This document shows, piece by piece, positions 52,250 to 60,954 of a stretch of DNA of 64,000 nt. Each line of letters begins with the position of its first letter. The stretch's first letter is position 1. The position numbers and the translations under genes were made by a program. The notes beneath the pieces are model-generated. The model saw only the letters and a program-made list of their open reading frames with translations, was not told the DNA's origin and ran no database searches. The DNA is taken from contig NZ_JANUSD010000016.1 of the NCBI RefSeq assembly GCF_024793945.1, positions 1-64,000 of the forward strand, written 5' to 3'. The stretch comes from Emticicia fluvialis. GTDB taxonomy: Bacteria; Bacteroidota; Bacteroidia; Cytophagales; Spirosomataceae.

Positions 52250-52407
52250 CTGTTCGGCTAAATATCTAAATTTAGTCGGTGTGTCAGGCGTTCTCTGAAC
52301 GCATTTTTGATTTTTGGTTTTATTGGATTGATATAATTTAACCAATTTATCCAACGCAGAGTCCCCTCGCATTTCACAAGGCCAGCGCGCAGGAGACTTT
52401 GCTGGTA
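52250..52407. repeat. Composite repeat C
   Basis: CTGTTCGGCTAAAT to GGTACC: the CTAAAT/ATTTAG hairpin, the GCGTTC-TCT-GAACGC hairpin and the GCAGAGTC hairpin (arms 52356-52363 and 52395-52402, with one arm mismatch) in the same order and spacing as in units A and B. It passes directly into the duplicated gene fragment at 52413. Confidence 0.75.
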
Positions 52408-52412
52408 CCGCG

Positions 52413-52757
52413 GATAACGATGGATACCATATAAAATCAACTTGTAGAATTGAATTAACTCAGCAACATAAAACCATAGCATCAATTAAGTTTCCTGTGG
52501 CGGATGTAGAAGTTAGAAATTTTTCTGTGAGCAAGATAGAAGAAATCAATAGTGGTTTTAAAATAGTGGTAGACTGGGGCGGCGGAAACTATTTTTTTGA
52601 AAGAGAATTTTACTTTACGTTTAAGGATAAAAGGTTTTATCTCACTACTTTAAAGCTTACCAATTACATTCATGAACCGGAGAAAACAACTAAAAGAACA
52701 AAGCAACTAAACCCACCGATTAATATTGAAAAATTCGATATTATTAAGTATCTATGA
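52413..52757 (+). pseudogene. 5'-truncated duplicate of the 49540 gene
   Basis: A 345-base copy of 49720-50064 with about six differences. It lacks the signal peptide and the first 60 codons and has no start codon of its own; a GTG at 52497 would give only 86 residues. It starts five bases behind hairpin repeat C. The near identity shows a recent event. Confidence 0.85.
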
Positions 52758-52820
52758 AATGAAATAACGGCTCTGTATGCTACATGCTACGACTCTTTAA
52801 GTTCTTACTAAAATCCTACT

Positions 52821-52985
52821 CTCTGGTTCGGTTAAATGTTCAATGTTTAGTCATTGCGTAATATTTTATTAGAAAGCATATTTGATTTTTCGGTTTTATA
52901 TGGATTGATATAACCGATTTATCCAACGCAGAGTTCCTTAGCTTTTTGGCAAGGCCAATGCACATGGGAGACTCTTTTTGTGCCT
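52821..52985. repeat. Composite repeat D (diverged)
   Basis: The same module order as units A-C but with more base changes. The GCAGAGT hairpin (52928-52975) has a shortened right arm, and the GCGTTC hairpin is lost. Bases 52986-53216 behind it hold only AT-rich leader DNA for the next gene. Confidence 0.65.
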
Positions 52986-53216
52986 AAAAATTTGTTGATA
53001 AGGGTGATAATATCTTACATATTATACTATCATTTAATGTGACTGCAGTCTTAAAGATACCTTAAAATAACTTTTTTTGCTTCGGAAGTAACTTTATATA
53101 ATCTTTGGTAATACATAGTCATAATATGATTATTATAAAATTGTTTGCTTTAAGTAATCAAAACTCTTAAACCCTTAATTGTATATCTTCCAAAAATCTT
53201 GATTTTATAAAACTAT

Positions 53217-54134
53217 ATGTACTGTATGGTGGATTATCATATTTCTATTATCATCTGTATAATGATATTATGCGGAGCTTTTGGTGGTTTCCTAAATTAC
53301 CTTCATAACTTTGATACAACCAAAAATGAAAGCGAATTAGACAAGAAGGTTGCAATGAAGTATATTTTATTAGGTATTGGGGCTTCTCTTTTGGTTCCAG
53401 CTTTTTTAAAAATGATTTCAAGCAATCTGATTACCAACAAAAACAATGAAGATTATTTAATTTTTGCAGGTTTCTGCATTATTGCAGCAATTTTTTCAAG
53501 ACGATTTATATTAACAATTGGCGATAAGATTCTCGAGGCCGCTAAAAATGCACAAATTACTGCAAACGAAAATAAACTAAAAATAGAGAGTACTCATCTT
53601 GAATTAACTTCTGCTAAGGAAAGAATTGAAGATGTAAAACTCGCGCTTGACCTCAAAAACACAACAGCTACCCCTTCAGATGCTTCATCTAAAATTACAC
53701 TTGAAGAATTTGCGAACAGTTATGTGGAAAAAACCAGTATTCCTATTTATTCGGAAAGAATAAAGCTAAAAGCCGAGCTTGGGCGTAAAATGGGTGAGAT
53801 TATAATTAGAAATAATTTATCCAAAGAACAACTATTGCTTGAAAATAAATCTGAAGGCATGTTAATGGCTATTACATATTCCGTTCAACTTCAACCGGAA
53901 AAAGACGGTGTAAATATGCTCAATCAAATTGCACAATACGCAAAACAATTGTATACACACTATTCAATTCTAATTGGATATGATACACTAGCAAGAAATA
54001 GTTTTATTGAAAAACACCAGATTTCGAGTGTGTATCAAATAATTAATTCATTCAAAACCAATGCCGATCCCCCTTTACTTCAGAAAATTCATGACACAAA
54101 GATTATATTAAGCTTTATAGAACCCGAACACTAG
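53217..54134 (+). CDS. Three-TM coiled-coil protein, YEATS-associated type
   Basis: A 305-residue protein with three N-terminal transmembrane segments (ISIIICIMILCGAFGGFLNY near 9-28, YILLGIGASLLVPAFLKMIS near 49-68, YLIFAGFCIIAAIFSRRFIL near 80-99). A coiled coil spans about 105-145, followed by a helical C-terminal domain. The first 100 residues match my memory of a membrane module that accompanies prokaryotic YEATS-domain proteins, but I see no YEATS domain here. It is the last gene of the array and the longest. Confidence 0.65.
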   Translation: MYCMVDYHISIIICIMILCGAFGGFLNYLHNFDTTKNESELDKKVAMKYILLGIGASLLVPAFLKMISSNLITNKNNEDYLIFAGFCIIAAIFSRRFILTIGDKILEAAKNAQITANENKLKIESTHLELTSAKERIEDVKLALDLKNTTATPSDASSKITLEEFANSYVEKTSIPIYSERIKLKAELGRKMGEIIIRNNLSKEQLLLENKSEGMLMAITYSVQLQPEKDGVNMLNQIAQYAKQLYTHYSILIGYDTLARNSFIEKHQISSVYQIINSFKTNADPPLLQKIHDTKIILSFIEPEH

Positions 54135-54162
54135 AGATACTTAAATAAGGAAATGGATATTC

Positions 54163-54257
54163 ACTCTGCCCGTTAAATGTAGCATAATTAGCAGGTGCGT
54201 AAAGCGTTCTTTGAACGGTATTTTGAATTTTGAGTTTAACTGATTTGTGTAAACCCA
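54163..54257. repeat. Composite repeat E (degenerate left part)
   Basis: Carries the CTCTGCCCGTTAAATG start and a GCGTTC-TTT-GAACGG hairpin, then a decayed TTTTGAATTTTGAGTTTAAC. The GCAGAGTC hairpin is absent. It marks the right end of the array; moderate-GC chromosomal genes follow at once. Confidence 0.5.
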
Positions 54258-54285
54258 TTTTAGGAACATACATCTTTTTCTCCTC

Positions 54286-54771
54286 TCACCCCACCCTACC
54301 CCAAACAAGCCAAGCATGCCAGCAATGGAAGCCTACAAACAATGCCGAAATGAGTAAGTAATAAACCCGACGGTAAGGCAGGTTGAAATAGAAAGAATCA
54401 GCTATAAGGGCTATGCCTGCCAGCCAGATAATGGGCGTGTAGGCCGGGGCCATGAAACCCCACAGGCTTTGGCTCCAGGGGCTTTGGGGGTAGTCAATCT
54501 GGGCTATCCAAGCTGCAAAATAGAGCGCCAGCCCTGCCAGATAGATTTTAAAACCGGCTTTCCGGTGTAGCTTACTGATGGGCAGCGGCATGAACAAGGG
54601 TAGTGCAAATACCAGTATTCTTGTAGCGTTTTCGGCGTATTGCAACCAGACGGGAATATGGCTCCTGAAAACACCGGGCTGAAAAGCCGCAGGAAGTCGA
54701 CTGGTAAACAGGCCGTCCCATAGCATCACAGGCAGCAGGAACAGCACACAGTTGAGCAGGTATTTCTTCAT
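54286..54771 (-). CDS. Hypothetical membrane protein
   Basis: A 161-residue protein with four hydrophobic segments (LLNCVLFLLPVMLWDGL, ATRILVFALPLFMPL, FKIYLAGLALYFAAWIAQI and a C-terminal YYLLISALFVGFHCWHAWL). I chose the ATG at 54771 (MKKYLLN); in-frame Met codons at 54783 and 54819 are alternatives. Core-like GC. No family recognised. It is divergent from the AraC regulator, which may control it. Confidence 0.7.
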   Translation of the reverse strand: MKKYLLNCVLFLLPVMLWDGLFTSRLPAAFQPGVFRSHIPVWLQYAENATRILVFALPLFMPLPISKLHRKAGFKIYLAGLALYFAAWIAQIDYPQSPWSQSLWGFMAPAYTPIIWLAGIALIADSFYFNLPYRRVYYLLISALFVGFHCWHAWLVWGRVG

Positions 54772-54903
54772 CAGGTAATACATAGGCCACAAATTATGCC
54801 CCGCCGCCATCAAAATCAATGATAAAACTCATAATACCGCTTTAAGCTGTTAATTTTTTTAATATATTGCTCTGCGTTTGCCGTACCAACCTGTTAATCA
54901 GCC

Positions 54904-55734
54904 ATGATACACATTTACCATCAGCCTCACCCTGCCCTACGGGCATTTGTGAACAATATCATGGTTTTCAGGCTCCACCTCCCCGGCTCTGTGCCTGCAC
55001 CGGTTTTGTCGTTCCCACCCCTGCCCGAGCAATGCCTGTATTTTTATCCGTTTGGCGCGCCTGTGGGCGAATACCCCCATCTGCAAAAATCTGTCAACCT
55101 GCCCCGCAGCATTGTAGTGGGGCCGCAGGCAACGCGTATCAGGCTACACATGCGGCAGTCGAACTACACAGTAAAGGTGGGTTTTCAACCCGGCGGACTT
55201 TACAGGCTGCTGGGGATTCCGATGAGTGAGTTTCCGATGGATGAGTCGCTCGACAGTACCTACGTATTGGATGCCTACACCGGCTCGCTGGCCGACCAAC
55301 TGGCCGAAACGCCCGATGCGGCAGATGCCATTGCGCTGGTAGAACAATTTCTGCTTCAAAAATTGAGGCTGCTACGGCCTGCCCTACCGATAGACCGCGC
55401 CTTGCCGCTGCTCATCAGGCAGGGAGGGCTGATGAACGTTGATACCATGGCGCACCTGGCCTGTGTCAGCACGCGCCAGCTGGAAAGGCAGTTTATGCAG
55501 CGGGTGGGGCTGGGGCCCAAGTTTTTTGCTCGCCTGACCCGCTTTGCCAACGCCTGGGTGCTGAAAGAAAACCAACAGTACCTGAACTGGACCACCATTG
55601 CCCACCAATGCGGGTATTTTGACCAGATGCACCTCATCCGCGACTTCAAGGCTTTCTGCGGGGTGTCGCCGCGCATGATAGAAGAGGAGTTCAGGCAGAC
55701 ACCTTTTTTGCTGAAAAACCGCCTGCCCGGCTGA
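54904..55734 (+). CDS. AraC-family transcriptional regulator
   Basis: A 276-residue protein. The N-terminal 150 residues form a DUF6597-type sensor (IYHQPHPALRAFVNNIMVFR, then VGPQATRIRLHM). The C-terminal AraC DNA-binding domain has two helix-turn-helix units (MAHLACVSTRQLERQFMQRV and TTIAHQCGYFDQMHLIRDFK) followed by the FCGVSPRMI end. The ligand is unknown. It may regulate the divergent membrane protein gene or the NTF2-like gene downstream. Confidence 0.92.
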   Translation: MIHIYHQPHPALRAFVNNIMVFRLHLPGSVPAPVLSFPPLPEQCLYFYPFGAPVGEYPHLQKSVNLPRSIVVGPQATRIRLHMRQSNYTVKVGFQPGGLYRLLGIPMSEFPMDESLDSTYVLDAYTGSLADQLAETPDAADAIALVEQFLLQKLRLLRPALPIDRALPLLIRQGGLMNVDTMAHLACVSTRQLERQFMQRVGLGPKFFARLTRFANAWVLKENQQYLNWTTIAHQCGYFDQMHLIRDFKAFCGVSPRMIEEEFRQTPFLLKNRLPG

Positions 55735-55807
55735 CAATGTCGGATTTGTACTATTTATGCCCTGCCGCAGTTTATAGTTTTGCCAGCAACCAAACATAAG
55801 GCAAACA

Positions 55808-56305
55808 ATGAAATACATGATTTTAATGCTGGGCTTATGGCTGCCCTGCACCCTTGCAGCCCAAACCAGAACCAAAGACCAGGCCGCCGTTGAAAAACAG
55901 GTGGAGGCCATTATTAACAGCTGGAATCGCCACGATTACAGCGATATGCCCACCTATGCCACCGAAGACTGCGACTGGGTGAATATTGTAGGTATGTGGT
56001 GGCAAAACCGCAAAGAGGTAGAATATGCGCATGAGGTTTTTCATAAGGGGATGTTCAGAGACGTAACCCTGAAGCTGGACAGCGTGAAAACCCGTGTAAT
56101 AACCCCTGACGTGATACTGGCCCGGGTTTACAAAACCATAGGAGCCTATAAAAGCCCTTCTGGCACGGTTTACCCCAAAGCACAAAACCTGCTGATGCTA
56201 CTGTATGTGAAAAAGAACGGCAAATGGCTGCTGACCGCAGGCCAGAACGTAGTAGTAAACGAAGCCGCCCAAAAAAGCAATCCGGTTAATAAGCTGAGGC
56301 GGTAG
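55808..56305 (+). CDS. Exported NTF2/SnoaL-like (DUF4440-type) protein
   Basis: A 165-residue protein with a signal peptide (MKYMILMLGLWLPCTLAAQT) and an NTF2-like cone domain: VEKQVEAIINSWNRHDYSDM near 30-50, then YATEDCDWVNIVGMWWQNRK and YKSPSGTVYPKAQNLLMLLY. SgcJ/EcaC-type relatives are found as small binding proteins or enzymes; catalytic function is not evident. It follows the AraC gene after 73 bases, with a strong terminator behind it. Confidence 0.85.
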   Translation: MKYMILMLGLWLPCTLAAQTRTKDQAAVEKQVEAIINSWNRHDYSDMPTYATEDCDWVNIVGMWWQNRKEVEYAHEVFHKGMFRDVTLKLDSVKTRVITPDVILARVYKTIGAYKSPSGTVYPKAQNLLMLLYVKKNGKWLLTAGQNVVVNEAAQKSNPVNKLRR

Positions 56306-56335
56306 AAGAATTAAATTTAATAAAATCGTATTTTT

Positions 56336-56376
56336 AGCCCGGTTGTTGCGTAAGTTATATCGCAATGCCGGGCTTT
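56336..56376 (+). terminator. Rho-independent terminator
   Basis: Outer stem AGCCCGG with CCGGGCT and inner stem TTGCG with CGCAA, followed by TTTACGTTT, 30 bases behind the NTF2-like gene. A second hairpin (AAATACCTC with GAGGTATTT) lies at 56400-56428. The rest of the gap to 56835 shows no gene I can support. Confidence 0.75.
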
Positions 56377-56835
56377 ACGTTTAATACCGTTTAAACTAAA
56401 AATACCTCCGCCATCAGCAGAGGTATTTCCTTAATCAAACAATTAACAATTTAACTGTCCTATGGAACAGCCCTAATAAGCATACGTTTATTAAGATTTT
56501 TGCCGGGTGGCTGGTCTTACGCCACATCTATATTCTAACCCCTGCGGGGCTTGCATTTTGCCTCAGATGGCGCATTTCTACGCTATTGTTTTTCAAACTT
56601 ATTCAATCAGGCCCACAAAACCAATTAAAAAAACATTAATAGCAAGCCTGTACCCACCTGCCGAAATAACGGCTGGCCTATACGCAACCCAGCCTGCGCC
56701 GCCTTAAAAAATGATTTTTGTGCGCACTGAATCAGATTCGGGATTTTTTTTCGTTACAAATGCAGATGGTAAACTGAATGATTGGTTAATTTGCAGCCCC
56801 AAACGTGCAAGTACTTTAAAAAATCCATATTTAAC

Positions 56836-57882
56836 ATGACCCGTAAGACATTTTTAAACGTAACGCTGATGCTGATTGTATTGTTTTTTAATTCCTGCGG
56901 AAGCAGCATTGAAAACAACTGCCCCAATATATCATACAGCGACCTGAAAATCAGCGTTGTGCAAGAGCCGAAAATTATACCCGGCAGCAGCAAACTAAGC
57001 ATGATACTCAAGGTAGACGAAAACTTTAACAAGTTTCTGCCGGTATCTGGCCTTACCACCGGCAACTTTAAGGTTTACGAAAAAGGCCCCAACGACGACT
57101 GCCCCAACCCGATTTCGGAGAGCGAGGCCAACAAGCAGTTTTCGCCCAGTCCGCAGAAATTCCGCCACAACACCCTCATCGTACTAGACCTCAGCGCCAG
57201 CGTAACCAGCAGCACGTTGTCGCAGCTGAAAAGCTCAACCACCAGTTTTATTAACAATATTATCACCAGCAACGGCGACAACTCGTATCTGGTGGGCGTG
57301 TCGTGGTTTGACGGCGAAGACAAGCTGAACACCCTGGTTGACTTTACGTCAGACAAAAACAAGCTCATCAATGCCGTGCAGAACATCAATGCCGGTATCA
57401 CGAACGACCCCTCGACCGACCTCTACGGAGCCGTTATCAAGTCGGTCGACAAAGCCGAACAACGCCTGAAAGACCTGCAGAAAGAAAGTTATATATCAGC
57501 CTTTTCGATAGTGATTTTCACCGACGGCACCGACCAGGCCGCGCGGTACAGCAAGCAGGCGGCAATCAACAAAGTAAACGGAGCCAACCCGAAGATATCA
57601 ATGTTTACCATTGGCCTGGGTACTGAAATTGACAAAACCGTATTGACCGCCATTGGCAAAAACGGAGCGGTTTTCCCCCAGAACAAAAACGAGCTGGAAG
57701 CCAAATTTGTAGAGCTGGCTCGCATTGTGCGCGGCGAAGCCAACAGCTACTACCTGTTTGAATACTGCTCGCCCAAGCGAGCCGGCAAAGTACAACTGGT
57801 GCTGGTAGTACAGTACGACGCAAAAAAAGGCACCTACGCCACTACTTTTGACGCCACGGGGCTGACTAGTAATTGTTATTAG
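56836..57882 (+). CDS. Lipoprotein with von Willebrand A domain
   Basis: A 348-residue lipoprotein. From the ATG at 56836 the signal reads MTRKTFLNVTLMLIVLFFNS with lipidated Cys21; the 18 residues in frame upstream would spoil the signal. A VWA domain spans about 110-310: the MIDAS motif DLSAS lies in LIVLDLSASVTSS, with VSWFDGEDKLNTLVDFTS and FTDGTDQAARYSKQA as the later metal-binding parts. Such proteins mediate metal-dependent protein contacts on the cell surface or in the periplasm. Moderate GC, single-gene unit. Confidence 0.88.
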   Translation: MTRKTFLNVTLMLIVLFFNSCGSSIENNCPNISYSDLKISVVQEPKIIPGSSKLSMILKVDENFNKFLPVSGLTTGNFKVYEKGPNDDCPNPISESEANKQFSPSPQKFRHNTLIVLDLSASVTSSTLSQLKSSTTSFINNIITSNGDNSYLVGVSWFDGEDKLNTLVDFTSDKNKLINAVQNINAGITNDPSTDLYGAVIKSVDKAEQRLKDLQKESYISAFSIVIFTDGTDQAARYSKQAAINKVNGANPKISMFTIGLGTEIDKTVLTAIGKNGAVFPQNKNELEAKFVELARIVRGEANSYYLFEYCSPKRAGKVQLVLVVQYDAKKGTYATTFDATGLTSNCY

Positions 57883-57900
57883 GAGTTGAAATATTTAAGC

Positions 57901-57930
57901 AAAAAGAGATGGCCGAAACCATCTCTTTTT
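57901..57930. terminator. Bidirectional terminator
   Basis: A 12-bp perfect stem (AAAAAGAGATGG with CCATCTCTTTTT) and a six-base loop, with A- and T-runs on the two sides. It lies between the convergent VWA gene and the TPR-ATPase gene and serves both. Confidence 0.85.
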
Positions 57931-57936
57931 TGTTTG

Positions 57937-60900
57937 TTATTCCATATACTTTTTCATCCACTCCATTATTTTTTTGGCAGGTTCTCTTACCTCCGCAGCA
58001 ATGCTATTAAAAAACAAATCAGGTTTTTTCTGCAACAATGCCTGTATGGCAACGTAATAAGGTCTTAGAATAACATCATATCCATTCTCTTCTAACACCT
58101 GCAAGAAATGCTCTCCGAAACCTAATTTCACTGCTACTGCCCCTGTTCTCCACCAGTCATCTTGTGTATTACTAGACAATGAATCTTTGATTGTTCGTAA
58201 TGCCCCTGTCAGGAAATCTTTAGCTATTCCTGCGTTGTTTTCATAATAAGCAAAAATAGCTTGATTAAGCATATAAGAATCCTCTAATTCTTCATTCCTT
58301 TCAATACTCATGAAGACTTCTTTTGCTTTTTCAATTTGTTTTAGTTTGTCTCTATATAAGAAAATTAAATTGTATCTAGCATAAATATTATCACCTTCAA
58401 CCTTAATTGCATTTAAATAGGCTTGTTCAGCTTCTTGAAATTTCTTTAAATTGTCTTGATACAAATTACCTAATCTATTCCAAACACCGAAAAGTTTGTT
58501 GTCTAACGCAATAGCTTCTAAATAAGCTTCCTCTGCTTCTTCATGCTTTCCTAAATTATGATGATATAATTGACCCAATGCTCCCCATACTCTAGGTTCT
58601 TTTTCATCTAATTCTATGGATTTTAAGTAAGCACTCTCCGCTCTCTCATATTTTTCTAAATATTCGTGATATAAATTGCCTAAAAGCGCCCAAATTTTAG
58701 AATCTTTTTCATCTAACTCTATCGATTTTAAGTAAGCACTCTCCGCCTCATCATGTCTTCCTAAATTATTATGATATAAACTACCTAGAATTTTCCATAT
58801 CACTACAATGCTGTCATCTAATTCTATCGCTTTTAAATAGGCTCTTTCAGCTTCTTGAAACTTCTCAAGATGTTCAAAATATAAATTGCCTAAAATTCCC
58901 CATAAAAAACCACTTTCATAACCAAATTGTATCGCTTTCAAATAAGCCTGTTCCGATTCATTGTATTTTCTAAGATGGCTATGATATAAATTACCTAAAT
59001 TGAACCATGCTTTCGCATCTTTACTATCTAATTCAATAGCTTTTAAATAGAAACCTTCCGATTTTTCATATTCTCCAAAATGATCCTGATATAAATTACC
59101 TAAATTATACCAAACATCCCCTACAATACTCCCAAAATCTATTGATTTTAAATAGGCGCGTTCGGCTTCCGAATAATTTGATAAATGTTTATGATATACT
59201 TCCCCTAAATTAAACCAAATATTTGAATTTTCATTATCAATTTCAAGACCTTTTAAATAGGCTCCTTCTGCCATACTGAAATCTTTGAACTTATAGTTAT
59301 ACAAATCACCTAAAAACATCCAGTAAGCCCCGTATTGACCATTAAGTTCTATTGCTCTTAAATAAAATAACTCTGCTTCTTTAAAATTTTCTAATGCTTC
59401 TTCAACAATCCCTGCAATAAAATTAATATTAGCATTATTGGGGGCTAAAATTAACAATTGTTGAACAATGTGACTGCACTCAACATATTCTTTAGCTTTG
59501 ATTTTATCAAAGTAAAAATCAACTAAATGAAGTATTTGGTCTTTGACTTTGTCTTCCGGAATAGAAAAAAATTTCAACACACTTCCATCACTTTTGATAA
59601 ATTCAAATAGTGCTTGATAGCTTTTATTTTTTAGTTTTTCACTCAATTCCTTATCCTTTACAGTATCTGCTAATGCCAAATCATAAGAAATATGGTTTGG
59701 AGTCAAACTTATAGATGCAAGTCTCTGTCGTGCAATGCGTTCAATATCATCACCATAAAAGGTTTCCAAGAACTTACTTAAGCAGTATAACTCCCGTTTC
59801 TGACGGCGACTACTTCGTCTCATCAGATACCATACATTAAAGAAACGCTCTGATATCTCATAGGCAGAACCTTTACTACCAAACGCATCCAGTTTCTGAA
59901 TCCAGCCTACATCTACTAATCGTTTTAATTGTCCTGATAATTGCGCATTTTCAAGTTGAGTCACATTTCGCAACTGCTCAATAGTCATTGGGTCCCAATG
60001 CAAAGCAATCGCATCAAGTACTATTTGTAATTGGTCTGATAATTCTTCAAACCGGGCTTTATACAAAGGAGTAACCACATCCAAAATAGCATCTAAATCA
60101 CTGCTTACTTCGTTACTAAAACCATTCTGTATCAAAGGAAAAAGCATGGCAATGGTTCGTGGTGTCCCACCAGTTAACTGATACAATGCGCCTAATCGGC
60201 CTTTACTTTCGTGAATTGTATGGGCGAAACCTTCATTTCCGGTAATCTCTGCCAGATTTTGTAGTACTTCAATACTTTCATCCAGTGTTAATTTTTTCAG
60301 ATAATGTATCTGAAAAGCATCATAAAAAGGCGCACCATAGTCGCTGGTATCTTCCATTGAAGTGGCACTGGCGCCCAAAAGAATAGGAGCATTACGGCTC
60401 ATTAAAATAGACCTTAACTGGTGTTGTTCTTCTGTAGTTATTTTATCAAATATGAGGTTCAGATTATCTACCAACAAAATAGGCCTTCGTTCTACTTTAG
60501 TTATCCACTTCTCAAAAATGTTCCAGATAGTTTTTGGCTCCTGATGCATATTTTTGGATATCCCCTTTATCTCACTGTCTAGTTCTCTGGTAAGATTTTC
60601 TTTATTTTCTCGGTCAAGTGCATCTGCCAAAGCATCCAGACAGTTCAACCAGAACTTAGAAATACGGTCAATATTATATTGTTCCTCAGGAAATGTAAGC
60701 GCAATAAAATCTCCTGCAAACTCTGGCTTACGCAATTCAGCAGCAATACGTGATAATAAAGTGGTTTTACCCATTCCTCGCTGACCTATTATAAGGTAAT
60801 GCTGGGGTATTGAATCCGGCTTTTCGGCAACAATCTTATCGAAAACATACTGAAAAAAAGAAACACGCGTAACAAAAGTCAGCTCAATTTCTTCGTCTGT

Positions 60901-60954
60901 TAACCTACCTGGGTTAAAAAAACCTATCCTTGTTAATGGAATTTTCTTTTTCAT
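57937..60954 (-). CDS. STAND-like ATPase with nine TPR-type repeats
   Basis: A 1005-residue protein. The N-terminal part (1-320) is an AAA/STAND-type ATPase: Walker A GQRGMGKTT at 57-65, Walker B region RRPILLVDNLNLIFD, and a LILGAS-type sensor (MSRNAPILLGASATS). A winged helix follows at about 320-390. Residues 540-860 hold nine helical repeats of about 35 residues, each with a conserved Trp and a LGNLY core (for example IWALLGNLYHEYLEKYERAE). This is the architecture of signal-transduction NTPases used in defence and regulation. It overlaps the upstream ATPase gene by four bases. Confidence 0.85.
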   Translation of the reverse strand: MKKKIPLTRIGFFNPGRLTDEEIELTFVTRVSFFQYVFDKIVAEKPDSIPQHYLIIGQRGMGKTTLLSRIAAELRKPEFAGDFIALTFPEEQYNIDRISKFWLNCLDALADALDRENKENLTRELDSEIKGISKNMHQEPKTIWNIFEKWITKVERRPILLVDNLNLIFDKITTEEQHQLRSILMSRNAPILLGASATSMEDTSDYGAPFYDAFQIHYLKKLTLDESIEVLQNLAEITGNEGFAHTIHESKGRLGALYQLTGGTPRTIAMLFPLIQNGFSNEVSSDLDAILDVVTPLYKARFEELSDQLQIVLDAIALHWDPMTIEQLRNVTQLENAQLSGQLKRLVDVGWIQKLDAFGSKGSAYEISERFFNVWYLMRRSSRRQKRELYCLSKFLETFYGDDIERIARQRLASISLTPNHISYDLALADTVKDKELSEKLKNKSYQALFEFIKSDGSVLKFFSIPEDKVKDQILHLVDFYFDKIKAKEYVECSHIVQQLLILAPNNANINFIAGIVEEALENFKEAELFYLRAIELNGQYGAYWMFLGDLYNYKFKDFSMAEGAYLKGLEIDNENSNIWFNLGEVYHKHLSNYSEAERAYLKSIDFGSIVGDVWYNLGNLYQDHFGEYEKSEGFYLKAIELDSKDAKAWFNLGNLYHSHLRKYNESEQAYLKAIQFGYESGFLWGILGNLYFEHLEKFQEAERAYLKAIELDDSIVVIWKILGSLYHNNLGRHDEAESAYLKSIELDEKDSKIWALLGNLYHEYLEKYERAESAYLKSIELDEKEPRVWGALGQLYHHNLGKHEEAEEAYLEAIALDNKLFGVWNRLGNLYQDNLKKFQEAEQAYLNAIKVEGDNIYARYNLIFLYRDKLKQIEKAKEVFMSIERNEELEDSYMLNQAIFAYYENNAGIAKDFLTGALRTIKDSLSSNTQDDWWRTGAVAVKLGFGEHFLQVLEENGYDVILRPYYVAIQALLQKKPDLFFNSIAAEVREPAKKIMEWMKKYME

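Noticed and set aside
52497..52757. Separate 86-residue gene with GTG start
   Set aside because: It is the truncated duplicate of 49540-50064, lacking start and signal peptide.
50556..52985. Integron attC sites between small genes
   Set aside because: Some copies carry ATCCAAC before the hairpin, which fits one core half-site, but the opposite end has no GTTRRRY and no integron integrase is visible. The array is described only as repeat-separated.
50616..52985. CRISPR array
   Set aside because: Repeats are long, few and irregularly spaced, with genes between them and no cas genes.
56507..56707. A 66-codon plus-strand frame
   Set aside because: It has a Pro/Cys-rich composition unlike real proteins, no motif and no plausible leader.
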